From: Umezawaea endophytica
GTDB lineage: Bacteria; Actinomycetota; Actinomycetes; Mycobacteriales; Pseudonocardiaceae
Assembly: GCF_025061645.1 (NCBI RefSeq)
Contig: NZ_JANYMP010000006.1
Coordinates: 204,434-268,433 of the forward strand
Length of the DNA: 64,000 bases
Reading direction: 5' to 3'
The notes beneath the pieces are model-generated. The model worked only from the letters and a program-made list of their open reading frames with translations. It did no database searches and was not told the origin of the DNA. The position numbers and the translations under genes are program-made. Numbering within the stretch: position 1 is the first letter of the stretch; each line of letters begins with the position of its first letter. Positions 27,731 to 37,019 of this stretch are shown piece after piece.

Positions 27731-28303
27731 ATGACACCCACCGACGCGGAGCTGATCGCGCGGTCGCGGCACGAACCGGAGCACTTCGCCGCGATCTTCG
27801 ACCGGCACGCCCCGCACATCCAGCGCTACCTGGCCCGCAGGCTGGGCCGCGAAGCGGCCGACGACTCGGTGGCCGAGACGTTCCTGGTCGCGTTCGACAA
27901 GCGCCACCGCTACGACCCGGCGCACGCCGACGCGAGGCCGTGGCTCTACGGCATCGCGACCAGGCTCGTCGGCCAGCACCGGCGTGCCGAGGTCCGCCGC
28001 TATCGCCTCCTGGAGGCGGCGGGCCCGGCGCCGGACGTGACCTGCCACGCCGACCGCGTCGCCACCGACGTCACGGCGCAGGCGATGCGCGGCGCGCTGG
28101 CGACCGCGCTGGCGGCACTGTCCACACCGGACCGCGACGTGCTGCTCCTGATCGCGTGGGAGCAGCTCACCTACGAGGAGGTCGCCGCGGCGCTGGCGAT
28201 TCCCGTGGGCACGGTCAGGTCCCGCCTGAACCGGGCCCGCCGCAAGGTGCGCGGAGCCCTGTCCACCACCGAGATCCCCGAGGAGCTGTTCAGCAATGGA
28301 TGA
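27731..28303 (+). CDS. ECF-type RNA polymerase sigma factor
   Basis: This 190-residue protein has sigma region 2 (residues about 20-85, with FAAIFDRHAPHIQRYLARRL and the WLYGIATRLVGQHRR segment) and region 4 (about 120-180, with LTYEEVAAALAIPVGTVRSR). Region 3 is missing, as in ECF sigma factors. Start is ATG 27731 with gaaagg upstream. It overlaps the next gene by eight bases, so sigma factor and partner are co-translated, which is typical when the partner is its anti-sigma or regulator. Confidence 0.92.
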   Translation: MTPTDAELIARSRHEPEHFAAIFDRHAPHIQRYLARRLGREAADDSVAETFLVAFDKRHRYDPAHADARPWLYGIATRLVGQHRRAEVRRYRLLEAAGPAPDVTCHADRVATDVTAQAMRGALATALAALSTPDRDVLLLIAWEQLTYEEVAAALAIPVGTVRSRLNRARRKVRGALSTTEIPEELFSNG

Positions 28304-29201
28304 CCTGGCCCTGGTTCGCGACCTCGTCGACGACGCACCGCTGCCCGACCGGAGCGCACTCGCCCCGGCACGGGCCCGTCTCGTCGCGGGCATCACGGCC
28401 CCCACACCGGTGCGCCTGGTGCGCCACCGCTCGCGCTTCGCGCTGCTCGGCGGCACCACCATCGGTCTCGCGGCAGCCGTCGCCGCCGCGATCACCCTGG
28501 TCCCGCGGAACGAACAGCCACCGGCGACGGGCCCGGACGCCGTCAAGGTGCTCACCCTGGCGGCGCAGCACGTGCTGACCGCACCGCACGTCGTGCCGCG
28601 TCCGGACCAGTTCATCTACGCGCGCAGCGAAGGCCGGGAGATCTGGCAGTCGGTGGACGGCACGCGGGACGGCCGGATCGTCAACGGAGGCGGCACCCCG
28701 ACGACGCTGCCCGGTTGCCGCGACGGCCGCGCACCGGTGGTGAAGGGCGACGAGGTCGTGCCGGGCGTGACCGAGGAGTGCACGCCGGAGCCCGCCTACC
28801 GGGCGGACCTGCCGACCACCGCCGACGCGATGCTCCAGTACCTGGACGACAACGCCAGCGGGGAGCCCGGCAGCGTCAACGCCAGGGGCAAGGACGTCCT
28901 CTCGCTGATCAACGAGAAGGTGCTGTCGCCGGAGTCCCGCGCGGCCCTGTTCCAGGCCGCCTCCAGGGTCCCCGGCCTGGAGGTCGTGCGCGACGTCCGC
29001 GACTCGACCGGCAAACCGGCCATCGGCATCGCCTGGCCGCGACCGCTCGGCGCCTCGCCCTCGGCACCTCCGCCCGGCAAGCCGGTGGGCTCGGGAACCA
29101 TGATCCTGGTGTTCGACCCGACGACCTACGAGTACCTCGGCAGCCCGACCCGCGCGGCGGGCACGGTGACCGTCGTGGACGAGGTGGGCCAACGCCCCTG
29201 A
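28296..29201 (+). CDS. CU044_5270-family membrane protein, probable sigma partner
   Basis: This 301-residue protein has a cytoplasmic N-terminus of about 45 residues (MDDLALVRDLVDDAPLPD), one membrane segment (LLGGTTIGLAAAVAAAITLV) and a large outside domain containing PDQFIYARSEGREIWQSVDG. This layout is that of the CU044_5270 family encoded after ECF sigma genes in actinomycetes. An anti-sigma role is inferred from position and topology. No zinc-anti-sigma HxxxCxxC motif is visible. Confidence 0.8.
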   Translation: MDDLALVRDLVDDAPLPDRSALAPARARLVAGITAPTPVRLVRHRSRFALLGGTTIGLAAAVAAAITLVPRNEQPPATGPDAVKVLTLAAQHVLTAPHVVPRPDQFIYARSEGREIWQSVDGTRDGRIVNGGGTPTTLPGCRDGRAPVVKGDEVVPGVTEECTPEPAYRADLPTTADAMLQYLDDNASGEPGSVNARGKDVLSLINEKVLSPESRAALFQAASRVPGLEVVRDVRDSTGKPAIGIAWPRPLGASPSAPPPGKPVGSGTMILVFDPTTYEYLGSPTRAAGTVTVVDEVGQRP

Positions 29202-29211
29202 CCGTCGGGTC

Positions 29212-29246
29212 CGCGCGGAACCCGGTGACGTGGCGGGTTCCGCGCG
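29212..29246. terminator. bidirectional terminator hairpin
   Basis: A perfect 13-bp stem (29212-29224 with 29234-29246) sits between the ends of the CU044_5270-type gene and the convergent histidine kinase gene. Confidence 0.75.
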
Positions 29247-29249
29247 CGG

Positions 29250-30608
29250 TCAGGCGCGCAGCCGGACCACCGCGTCGACGCCGTGCGGTTCGGCGGCGTC
29301 CAGGCGGAACTCGCCGCCCGCCGAGGTGATCAGCTCGGCGCAGATGGACAGGCCCAGGCCGGTGCCCGCGACGTTCTGGTGCTGGGTGGAGCGCCAGAAG
29401 CGGCGGACCGCCTCGGTCCGGTCCTCGTCGGACAGGCCGTCACCGTCGTCGACCACGTGCAGGTCGACCCACGGGCCGTCGGGGCGTGCGGAGATCGTCA
29501 CCGACGTGCCGCCGGAGAGCTTGACCGCGTTGCCGACGAGTTCGTCCAGGACGCTGCCCAGACCGCCGGGTGGCGCCTGCACGGCCAGGCCGGAGGGGAC
29601 GTCGACGGTGAACGCCAGGTCGGCCCGCTCGGTCAGCGCGCGCCAGGCGGGGACGTGGGTGGCCAGCAGGGCGTCCAGCTCGACCGGTTCGGCGGCCGAA
29701 GCGCTGTCCAGGCGGGTCGCGGCCAGTAGCGAGTCGAGGACGCGGCCCATCTCCTCGGCCTCGTCCACGGCGATGCGCTGGGCTTCGAGGCCGTCGCCGG
29801 ACACGTGCGGCGCGAGGTTGTCGACCGCAAGCCGCAGGCTGGCCAGCGGGTTGCGGAGCTGGTGGGACGCGTCGGACACGAAGTCGCGCTGCCTGCGCAG
29901 GGCGCGGCTGACGACGTCGACCATGGTGTTGAACGAGCGGGCCAGCCTGCGCAGCTCCGGTGGGCCGCCGACCTCGTCGGCGCGCGTGTCCAACCGGCCT
30001 CCCGCGACGGCGGCGGTGGCCTCGTCCAGGCGGCGCACGGGACGCAGCACCCAGCGCGACATCGGCCACGCGACCAGCACGACACCCATCATCGGGATCA
30101 GGCCGACGAGCCCGAGCACACCCCACTGGCGCAGCACGGACCCGCGCAGCCGGTCGGTCGGCGAGACCGTGACGACCGCCGCGACGACCTCGCTGTCGCG
30201 GCCGACGGGCTCGACCACGACGAGCTGGGTGTCCTCCCACGGCCACACGGTCTGGTCGGTGTCACCGCGGAACCCGCCGAACGCCGCCGCCAGCCCGTCG
30301 TCCAGGGCGGGCTGGGAGAGGTCTATGGGCGGGCCGGAGTTGGCGAGGACCCGGTGGTCGGTGCCGACCAGCGCGACCGAGATGCCGTACAGGTCGTAGT
30401 AGCGCTGGAGTTCGTCGTGCAACGCCGTGAGCCGGTTGGACGCGAGCGCGTTCTCCGCGAGCGAGGCGAACCGGCTGGCGTCGCCGAGCCGGTCCAGGTA
30501 CGTCTGCTGCGTCTCCCCCTGCACCACCGCGAACGCCAGCGGCACGCCCAGCGCCGCCACCAGCGCGACCAGCAGCGGCACGATGAGGACCAGCAGCCGC
30601 CGCAGCAT
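29250..30608 (-). CDS. sensor histidine kinase
   Basis: This 452-residue kinase has an N-terminal membrane segment, an outside sensor region of about 120 residues, a second membrane segment (WGVLGLVGLIPMMGVVLVAW), a HAMP domain, a HisKA domain with the phosphorylation box FVSDASHQLRNPLAS, and an ATPase domain with DELVGNAVK, DDGDGLSDED and GTGLGLSIC. The signal is unknown. Its ATG shares one base with the response regulator stop (TGATG), so both are made together. The TAXI lipoprotein and DctA nearby suggest organic-acid sensing. Confidence 0.93.
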   Translation of the reverse strand: MLRRLLVLIVPLLVALVAALGVPLAFAVVQGETQQTYLDRLGDASRFASLAENALASNRLTALHDELQRYYDLYGISVALVGTDHRVLANSGPPIDLSQPALDDGLAAAFGGFRGDTDQTVWPWEDTQLVVVEPVGRDSEVVAAVVTVSPTDRLRGSVLRQWGVLGLVGLIPMMGVVLVAWPMSRWVLRPVRRLDEATAAVAGGRLDTRADEVGGPPELRRLARSFNTMVDVVSRALRRQRDFVSDASHQLRNPLASLRLAVDNLAPHVSGDGLEAQRIAVDEAEEMGRVLDSLLAATRLDSASAAEPVELDALLATHVPAWRALTERADLAFTVDVPSGLAVQAPPGGLGSVLDELVGNAVKLSGGTSVTISARPDGPWVDLHVVDDGDGLSDEDRTEAVRRFWRSTQHQNVAGTGLGLSICAELITSAGGEFRLDAAEPHGVDAVVRLRA

Positions 30609-31273
30609 CAGGCCTCGGTCACGCGGTAACCGACACCGCGGACGGTCTCGATTCGCACACCGTCACCGAGCTTGCCGCGCAGCGCGGCGATGTGCGTGTC
30701 CAACGTCCGTGACGGCGCCTCCCAGTGCGACTGCCACACCTGGTCGACGATCAGGTCCCGGCTGACCACCGCACCCGCTCGGCCGACGAGCAGCGCGAGC
30801 AGGTCGAACTCCTTGCGCGTCAACGACATCGGCACGTCACGGCACGTCGCGACACGGGTCGCCGCGTCGAGGACCAGCGGTCCGAACCGCAGCGACCGCT
30901 CCGACTCCGACGATGCCCGCGCGGTGCGGGTCCGCCGCAGCACGGCCTCGATGCGGGCGAGCAGCTCGGCCGTGCCGAACGGCTTCACCACGTAGTCGTC
31001 CGCGCCGGCTCGCAGGCCTAGGACGCGTTCCCGCTCCTCGCCCCTGGCGGTCACCGTGATCACCGCCGTGCCCTCGCGGCGGCGCAGCTCGCGCAGCACG
31101 TCGAGCCCGTCGCCGTCGGGCAGGCCGAGGTCGAGCAGCACCACGTCGGCGGCGGGCGCCTTCAGCGCGGCGGCGGCCGTGCCGACCCGGTGGACCTCGT
31201 AGCCCGCGTGCCGCAGAGCGGTGAGCAGCCCGCGGGCCACCCGGTCGTCATCCTCGACGACGAGTATGCGCAT
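30608..31273 (-). CDS. OmpR-family response regulator
   Basis: This 221-residue regulator has a receiver domain (residues 1-115; acidic pair near EDDD, phospho-acceptor Asp48 in VVLLDLG, Lys in VVKPFG) and a C-terminal winged helix (about 130-220) with VMSRDLIVDQ-like and DTHIAALRGKLGDGVRIETV segments. It is the first gene of a two-gene unit with the histidine kinase. Lgt is transcribed from the same strand, upstream of it. Confidence 0.94.
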   Translation of the reverse strand: MRILVVEDDDRVARGLLTALRHAGYEVHRVGTAAAALKAPAADVVLLDLGLPDGDGLDVLRELRRREGTAVITVTARGEERERVLGLRAGADDYVVKPFGTAELLARIEAVLRRTRTARASSESERSLRFGPLVLDAATRVATCRDVPMSLTRKEFDLLALLVGRAGAVVSRDLIVDQVWQSHWEAPSRTLDTHIAALRGKLGDGVRIETVRGVGYRVTEA

Positions 31274-31291
31274 GACCGGATGGTAAGCGCG

Positions 31292-32377
31292 CTACTCCGA
31301 CTTCTCCGCCGACGGCTTGTCCTCGGAGGGCTTCTCGTCGGACTTCGCGACGGCTTCGGGCTTGGTTTCCGGCACCGTCACGCTCTCCTGGTCGGCCTTG
31401 ACGGGCTCGGCGGCGTCCTGCTGCTTTTCGGCGACGGTCTCGTCGGCGGTCTCGTCAGCGGCCTCGTCGGACTTGGCGGGCTTGTCGGCGTCGAGCGCCG
31501 GGATCAGCGTCAGGTCCTCGCGCGGGCCGCGGCTCTTCGCCAGGACGAACGCGACCACCGCGCCGATGAAGACGAGGACGGACACCCACACGTTGATCCG
31601 CTGGCCGAACACCAGGGTCGCCGGGTCGGTCCGCATCAGCTCGATCCAGAACCGGCCCGCCGTGTAGCCCGCGACGTAGAGCGCGAACACCCGGCCGTGC
31701 CCGAGCCGGAACCTGCGGTCCGCCCAGACGATGAGGATCGCCACGCCGACGTTCCAGAGCAGCTCGTACAGGAACGTCGGGTGCACGATGTCGATCGGCG
31801 TGTGGTCGATCGCCACGCCCGCCAGGTCGTCCTTCAGGCCGGTCGCCGGGTCGACGCGCTCGTAGATCTCCAGGCCCCACGGCAGCGTGGTGGGACCGCC
31901 GTAGAGCTCCTGGTTGAAGTAGTTGCCGAGCCTGCCGATGGCCTGCGCCAGCACGATGCCGGGCGCGAGCGCGTCGGCCATCGCGGGCAGCGGGATGCCC
32001 CGCCGCTTGCACGCGATCCAGGCGCCGACGGCACCGAGCGCGATGGCGCCCCAGATGCCGAGGCCGCCCTTCCAGATCGCCAGCGCCTCCAGCGGGTTCT
32101 TGCCCTCGCCGAAGTACTTCTGGTAGTCCGTCGCCACGTGGTACAAACGGCCGCCGACCAGGCCGAACGGCACCGCGAACACCGCGATGTCCGTCACCGC
32201 GCCCGCGGGCCCGCCGCGAGCGACGAACCGCCGCTCACCCCACCAGATCGCCACGATGATGCCCGCGATGATGCAGAGGGCGTAGGCCCGCAGCGGAATC
32301 GGGCCGAGCTGCCAGACGCCCTGCGAAGGGCTCGGGATCGTCGCCAGGAACGTGCTGGCCGCGTACGTCGTCACCAC
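31292..32377 (-). CDS. lgt: prolipoprotein diacylglyceryl transferase
   Basis: This enzyme of about 361 residues attaches diacylglycerol from phosphatidylglycerol to the lipobox Cys of prelipoproteins. Seven membrane segments and the Lgt signature [13 protein letters not shown] are visible. After about residue 290 there is a charged tail rich in Asp, Glu, Lys, Ala and Pro, a common actinobacterial addition. GTG 32377 is chosen because TACGGT on the minus strand ends seven bases upstream, suggesting a leaderless message; GTG 32386 is another start. In mycobacteria lgt directly follows trpA; here a 6.5-kb segment separates them. Confidence 0.94.
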   Translation of the reverse strand: MVTTYAASTFLATIPSPSQGVWQLGPIPLRAYALCIIAGIIVAIWWGERRFVARGGPAGAVTDIAVFAVPFGLVGGRLYHVATDYQKYFGEGKNPLEALAIWKGGLGIWGAIALGAVGAWIACKRRGIPLPAMADALAPGIVLAQAIGRLGNYFNQELYGGPTTLPWGLEIYERVDPATGLKDDLAGVAIDHTPIDIVHPTFLYELLWNVGVAILIVWADRRFRLGHGRVFALYVAGYTAGRFWIELMRTDPATLVFGQRINVWVSVLVFIGAVVAFVLAKSRGPREDLTLIPALDADKPAKSDEAADETADETVAEKQQDAAEPVKADQESVTVPETKPEAVAKSDEKPSEDKPSAEKSE

Positions 32378-32449
32378 GGCGACCACCGTAGCCGGTAGCG
32401 CGTCACACCCACGTCAGAGTCCCCATTCGTTATCGCTGTGGTGCCTGCG

Positions 32450-32896
32450 TCAGGTCGCCCAGCCGGTGGGGTGCTGGTCGCGGACGGTCTTCCACGAGGT
32501 GGGGGCGATGCGACCGGCCTTGCGGGTGAAGGCGCGGTCGGCGAGGCGGAAGGGTTCGGAGAGGTCCACGAAGCTGTCGTGGGTCGCCTTCGGGTCCCAG
32601 GACCTGGTGGGGATGCGGAGGTGGTCGTGGCGGTCGCTCTTGTCCTGGCTGGTGATGCGGAGGACGTCGACCTTCCTGCGGTGGGTGCGGAGGACCACGC
32701 AGGGGCGGACCTTCGCGCCGTCACCGTCGCGGAAGGGGACGTCCGCCCACCAGATGTCACCCGGTTGTGGCCGGGTCAGCCACGAGTCGTCCGGGGGTGA
32801 GGACCGGAGCTTCCCCGGCTCGCGGGTCCTGCGGACGAGGAACAGGACGATGAAGGCGACCGCGGCCACGGCCGCGAGGAGGTACCAGGGGGTCAT
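32450..32896 (-). CDS. PemK/MazF-like protein with N-terminal membrane anchor
   Basis: This 148-residue protein starts with one membrane segment (WYLLAAVAAVAFIVLFLV), then a PemK/MazF-type fold with PQPGDIWWADVPF and KVRPCVVLRT. MazF-family domains can cleave RNA, but many anchored actinobacterial members lack a partner antitoxin and may not be toxins. No antitoxin gene is next to it. ATG 32896 is the start that includes the membrane anchor. Confidence 0.75.
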   Translation of the reverse strand: MTPWYLLAAVAAVAFIVLFLVRRTREPGKLRSSPPDDSWLTRPQPGDIWWADVPFRDGDGAKVRPCVVLRTHRRKVDVLRITSQDKSDRHDHLRIPTRSWDPKATHDSFVDLSEPFRLADRAFTRKAGRIAPTSWKTVRDQHPTGWAT

Positions 32897-32949
32897 CGGT
32901 GTTCCGCTCGTCCGGGGGCTGGTGGGGACCAGTCTGACCGGTGCGCCGG

Positions 32950-33468
32950 TCAACGGGGTGGTGCCGCGCTCCGCTGGAACTCGGTGTACATCACGTGCAG
33001 GCCGACGCGACCCAACCGGGGGTGGTCGAACGCGCCCGGCACGGTGCCGACGACCTCGAACCCGAGCCGCCGGTACAGGTCCACCGCCGCGTGGTTGGTC
33101 TCCACCACGGCGTTGAACTGCATCCCCGCGAACCCTCGGCCCCGCGCCCAGTCCAGCACGTACCGGCACAACGCCGTCCCGACACCCCGACCACGGGACT
33201 CCCCGGCGACCATGAAGCTCGCGGTCGACACGTGCGACCCGCGACCCGGTCGGTTGGCCTGCGCGTGGGCGGTGCCGACGATCCGGTCGCCCTCGCAGGC
33301 GACGACGGTGACACCCGGCGGGCGGACCACCCACACGTCGTGCGCCTGGTCCGCCGTCATGGCCGGGTCGTAGGGGAAGGTCTCCTCGGCCCGGATGACC
33401 TCGCGGACAACGGGCCACACCTGGGGCCAGTCGGCTTCGACGAACTCCCGAACGCGCACGACCGGCAC
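32950..33468 (-). CDS. GNAT-family N-acetyltransferase
   Basis: This protein of about 172 residues has the GNAT fold. The acetyl-CoA loop is visible as SRGRGVGTALCRYVL, followed by the FAGMQFNAVVETNHAAVDLYRRLGF motif B region. The substrate is unknown. GTG 33468 is a tentative start; GTG 33459 is also possible and no clear ribosome site decides. It stands between an anchored PemK-like gene and a secreted lipase-like gene. Confidence 0.85.
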   Translation of the reverse strand: MPVVRVREFVEADWPQVWPVVREVIRAEETFPYDPAMTADQAHDVWVVRPPGVTVVACEGDRIVGTAHAQANRPGRGSHVSTASFMVAGESRGRGVGTALCRYVLDWARGRGFAGMQFNAVVETNHAAVDLYRRLGFEVVGTVPGAFDHPRLGRVGLHVMYTEFQRSAAPPR

Positions 33469-33635
33469 GCTACCGCTCAGGACCGTGTGGGCTGGACTGG
33501 TTTTGCGCGGGGCTGTGCCGGGGGACGTCATCCGGGCGGTACGGCCACCTCACTCGCGCAGTCCTGGACCGCAGGCCACGTCATCTGCGCGGCACCCGCT
33601 GGACCGCGCCCGCGCACCCAGCGCGGTCTGCCCCA

Positions 33636-33669
33636 GCCACTCGCCGCGGCCGTGGCCGTGGCGAGTGGC
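33636..33669 (-). terminator. hairpin after the lipase-like gene
   Basis: GCCACTCGCC at 33636-33645 pairs with 33660-33669 around a 14-base GC loop, 17 bases past the stop of the PAF-acetylhydrolase-like gene. Confidence 0.6.
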
Positions 33670-33686
33670 GTCGGCGCGGCCGGTCG

Positions 33687-34805
33687 TCACGGGATTAGCC
33701 GCACGTCCGGGTGGGTGGCCCGGTCGAAGATCGTGGTTTGCCTGCCGCGCAGGTGCAGGTCGAAGAACGCGGCGACGTAGGTCCGCTGCGCGGCGAGGCT
33801 CCGGTCCGGATCGATGGTGCCGATCATCGCGGTGGCGTCGCGGCCGAGTTGGGGCAGCAGCGCCTGCGCGTCGGTGAAGCTCATGTGCTCGGCGTCGGGG
33901 AGGTAGACGTCGCGCCGCCAGCCGGTCGACGCCGACCAGAACGCGCCCCAGTCGTCGCTGTGGGCGTGGTTGTGCGGGAGCCCGCTGCTCAGACCGCCGC
34001 CCATCAGCAGGAACGGCCTGCTCACCCCCAGCGTCGCGGCCTGGCCGTAGCGCGGGTCCATGCTGCCGTCGAGGTTGACGCCCGCATCCACCCTCGGGTC
34101 GGTCAGCATCGTCTCCGCGGTGGTGAAACCGCCCATCGAGTGACCGACCATGCCGACGCGCGAGAGGTCGAGCAGCGGGTTCGCCGCCAGCTCGTCGAGC
34201 ACGAACCCGATGTCGCGCACCCGTTCCCGCATCACCTGGGCCGCGTCCGCGCCGGACCTCGGCAGTTCGAGCCGATCGGGGAACCGGACCGGGCTCGCCG
34301 GGGTGTGGTCGACGCTCACCACGGCGTACCCGCGGCTCACGAGGTCCTCGACGAGGGTGGTGCCGAGGAACCGCGACTGGCCGCCGCCGGGCGAGTAGAG
34401 GATGACCGGCAGACGTGCCGGGTGCTGGGCGCCCTGGTCGCCGGAGCGGTGGTGGTGCTCTTGGCGCGGGAGCGGCGTGGCCCCCGCTCGCGAGTGCGTC
34501 GTGGTCGGGGCGAACGTGCCCGCCGGGACGGCGACCTGGCGGTCGTAGAACTCCGCGACCCCGTCCGGGAAGAGGCGGGTGACCCGCCCGTTCGGCAGCG
34601 CGGGGTAGGACACCGACACCATCAGCTCACGAGGCGCGCCGGTCCACGGGTCGGTCCGGCCGCCGTCGACGAGGTGCAGTTCGCTGGTCCCCACGGGCAG
34701 CGGCCCGCTGGGGCCGGGCAGCCGCAACCCTGGGGTTTCGGCGGCTGCGGTGGTGGTGCCGGTGACCAGCACAGCCGCCACCGCCGTGATCAAGAGTTTC
34801 TTCAT
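33687..34805 (-). CDS. secreted PAF-acetylhydrolase-like lipase/esterase
   Basis: This 372-residue alpha/beta hydrolase begins with a signal peptide (MKKLLITAVAAVLVTG, cleavage near AAAETP). It has LPVILYSPGGGQSRF, the nucleophile elbow VGHSMGGFT, an acidic VNLDGSMDP and AEHMSF for the His. This arrangement matches platelet-activating-factor acetylhydrolase isoform II-like bacterial enzymes. ATG 34805 gives a clean signal peptide. It lies downstream of a NarL-type two-component pair on the same strand, which might regulate it. Confidence 0.82.
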   Translation of the reverse strand: MKKLLITAVAAVLVTGTTTAAAETPGLRLPGPSGPLPVGTSELHLVDGGRTDPWTGAPRELMVSVSYPALPNGRVTRLFPDGVAEFYDRQVAVPAGTFAPTTTHSRAGATPLPRQEHHHRSGDQGAQHPARLPVILYSPGGGQSRFLGTTLVEDLVSRGYAVVSVDHTPASPVRFPDRLELPRSGADAAQVMRERVRDIGFVLDELAANPLLDLSRVGMVGHSMGGFTTAETMLTDPRVDAGVNLDGSMDPRYGQAATLGVSRPFLLMGGGLSSGLPHNHAHSDDWGAFWSASTGWRRDVYLPDAEHMSFTDAQALLPQLGRDATAMIGTIDPDRSLAAQRTYVAAFFDLHLRGRQTTIFDRATHPDVRLIP

Positions 34806-34874
34806 GCGCCCCAGCGTCGCCGCCCGCGCGGGACGGGACATCAACCCGACGGCACCGGTCGTACTGGACGAAAG

Positions 34875-35522
34875 TCATAGGAGCCCGGCCTCGTGGGCGA
34901 CGATCGCGGCCTGCACGCGGTTCGCCACGTCGAGCCGCCGCAGGATCGACGTGACGAACACCTTCACGGTGCCCTCCACGACGTGGAGCCGACGGGCGAT
35001 CTCGGCGTTGGGCAGCCCTGCCCCCAGCAGCGCGAGCACCTCCCGCTCGCGCGGCGTCAAGCCCTCGACGCGCCCGCGAGCCCGCTCGGCGCGGGCCATC
35101 CGATCGCCACCGACCTGCTGGATCACCCGGTGCGCGACCTTCGGCGACAGGAACGCGGCCCCCTCCGCCACCGCCCGGATGCCCGCGAACAACTCCCTCG
35201 GATCCCCGGTCTTGAGGAGGAAGCCGCGCGCACCACCCGCTAGCGCCGCGGCGATGTGCGCGTCCGCGGAGAACGTCGTGAGCATCAGCACGCCCGCCTC
35301 CGGCACGGTCCTGGTCAGCTCGGCAGCGGCGGCGAGCCCGTCGAGCACCGGCATGGCGATGTCCAGCAGGACCACGTCCGGCCGGTGCGCGAGAGCCAAC
35401 TCGACGGCCGTCCGCCCGTTGTCCGCCTCCGCCACGACCTCGATCTCCGCGTCGGCCGCGAGCACCGCCCTGATACCGGCGCGCACCAGCGGTTCGTCAT
35501 CGGCCAGGAGCACCCGGATCAC
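34875..35522 (-). CDS. NarL/LuxR-family response regulator
   Basis: This 215-residue regulator has a receiver domain (phospho-acceptor Asp54 in VVLLDIAMP, Lys in LLKTGD) and a C-terminal LuxR helix-turn-helix (LTPREREVLALLGAGLPNAE). Its GTG overlaps the stop of the histidine kinase upstream as GTGA, so kinase and regulator are translated together. Confidence 0.94.
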   Translation of the reverse strand: MIRVLLADDEPLVRAGIRAVLAADAEIEVVAEADNGRTAVELALAHRPDVVLLDIAMPVLDGLAAAAELTRTVPEAGVLMLTTFSADAHIAAALAGGARGFLLKTGDPRELFAGIRAVAEGAAFLSPKVAHRVIQQVGGDRMARAERARGRVEGLTPREREVLALLGAGLPNAEIARRLHVVEGTVKVFVTSILRRLDVANRVQAAIVAHEAGLL

Positions 35523-36937
35523 CGACGGCTCCTCGGGACGGTCTCCTTGAGCACGAGCCGGTCGTCGGCGAAGCAGAGCCGGTAGAACAGCCGGTCGTCG
35601 GTCTGCACGGTGGCCCAGTAGTGCGCGCACCCCGCCCCGCCCGGCGGCGCGGGCAGCGCGCGTTCGGGATCACCCAGGATCTGGAAGCGGGGCAGCACAG
35701 CCACGACGTCCTCCCGTTGCTGTCCTATGTGGAGGCTCTGGTAGCTGCCGTCGTCGAGGCGGTTGGCGGAGCCGACGAACGCGTACAACGCCAACCCCAC
35801 CACGACGACGACACCGGCGGCGAGCAACGGCACCCGCACCAGCCGCCACACCCGAGGCCGTTCCCGATCACGGCGCTCGGCGACGTCGTGCGACACCAAG
35901 GCGCTAAGCACGAACCGCCCGTCCCGCACACCTGCGTCCAGCTCGCCGACCTCGTCACGCAACGCCGCCAGCCCACTCCCGTTGCCGCTGCGGACTTTCC
36001 CGTCGACGAGCCCGTTCTCGACAACGACCGTGGTGCGCCCGGCGCCGTTCGTGATCCGCACGACGACAGCCTCACCGGCCGCGTGCCGCGCGGCGTTGGT
36101 GAGCCCTTCCCGCACGACCCGGTGCACGACCGCGGCGACCGACACCACCGCGGGCGCGGGCATGTCCAACTCGACGACCTGCCCGGCCGCGGTGGCCCGA
36201 CCGACGAGCGCCACGACGTCGGTGTCCTCCGGCGCCCCGAGCACACCCACGATCCGATGCAACCGCTCGGTCGCGGCAGCGACACCGGCACGCACCTCAC
36301 CAGCCTGCGCCCGAACCCGCTCGTCAAGTCCCGGCGCCACTTCGAGCGCCGCGGCGTGCAGCGCGACCAGCCCCAACTCGAACCCCAGCGAGTCGTGCAT
36401 CTCGCGAGCGATCCGGTCACGTTCCACCAACGCCGCGCGAGCGACCCCCGCCGCGTGCAGTTCGAGCCGCTGCCTGCGGTAGCGGCCCGCGAGCCACGGC
36501 ACCCCGACGACGACCGCCAGGATGAGGACAAGCACGAACCAGTCGTAAAGCCCGAAGAGCACACCAAACCCACCGCGCTCCCGGACGTCCACCGCCATGC
36601 CAACCGGCAACCCGGCGAGCACCACACCCGCCACCGCCATGCCGACCAACCGCGCCTCGCCAGGGCCGCGTCCGGTCAGGTACCCGAACACCGCCGCGGC
36701 CAGGAACGGCCAGAGCCGGACCGGACTGGTCGCCACCGGCGAAAGCACCAGTGCCGGGATCGCGGCGGCGGCCGTCGCGAGTGCCAGCACCGGGAGCGGG
36801 AACCGGTCGAACACCACTACCGCCGCGCCCACCAGCGCCAGGCTGAGCAGCAGTTCGACTGGGCGGTGGGCCAGTTCCGCGGCGGCGGGGACGGCGATGA
36901 GCAGCCACGGTAGGGCTCTCCCCCGCCATCGGCTCAC
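35519..36937 (-). CDS. NarL-type histidine kinase with C-terminal membrane anchor and BamE-like tail
   Basis: This 472-residue kinase has four or five N-terminal membrane segments (residues about 8-150), a HisKA_3 box RDRIAREMHDSLG with His181, and a HATPase domain with REGLTNAARHA and GNGSGLAALRDEV. It then has an extra part: a membrane segment at about 370-388 and an 80-residue tail (SLHIGQQREDVVAVLPRF...) with Cys437 and Cys455. The tail resembles small BamE/SmpA-like domains and should lie outside the membrane. GTG 36937 has ggag upstream. It may sense an envelope signal through this tail. Confidence 0.88.
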   Translation of the reverse strand: MSRWRGRALPWLLIAVPAAAELAHRPVELLLSLALVGAAVVVFDRFPLPVLALATAAAAIPALVLSPVATSPVRLWPFLAAAVFGYLTGRGPGEARLVGMAVAGVVLAGLPVGMAVDVRERGGFGVLFGLYDWFVLVLILAVVVGVPWLAGRYRRQRLELHAAGVARAALVERDRIAREMHDSLGFELGLVALHAAALEVAPGLDERVRAQAGEVRAGVAAATERLHRIVGVLGAPEDTDVVALVGRATAAGQVVELDMPAPAVVSVAAVVHRVVREGLTNAARHAAGEAVVVRITNGAGRTTVVVENGLVDGKVRSGNGSGLAALRDEVGELDAGVRDGRFVLSALVSHDVAERRDRERPRVWRLVRVPLLAAGVVVVVGLALYAFVGSANRLDDGSYQSLHIGQQREDVVAVLPRFQILGDPERALPAPPGGAGCAHYWATVQTDDRLFYRLCFADDRLVLKETVPRSRR

Positions 36938-37019
36938 CGGCACTCCGCGACACGTTCGACAAGACCAACGACACCCGACCCTACCGCCGCGAACGGTGGG
37001 CACCTCCGATCAGGTGGGC

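Noticed and set aside
32450-33468. Toxin-antitoxin pair formed by PemK-like and GNAT genes
   Set aside because: GNAT toxins pair with RHH antitoxins and PemK with small antitoxins; neither partner is present, and the PemK-like protein is membrane-anchored.
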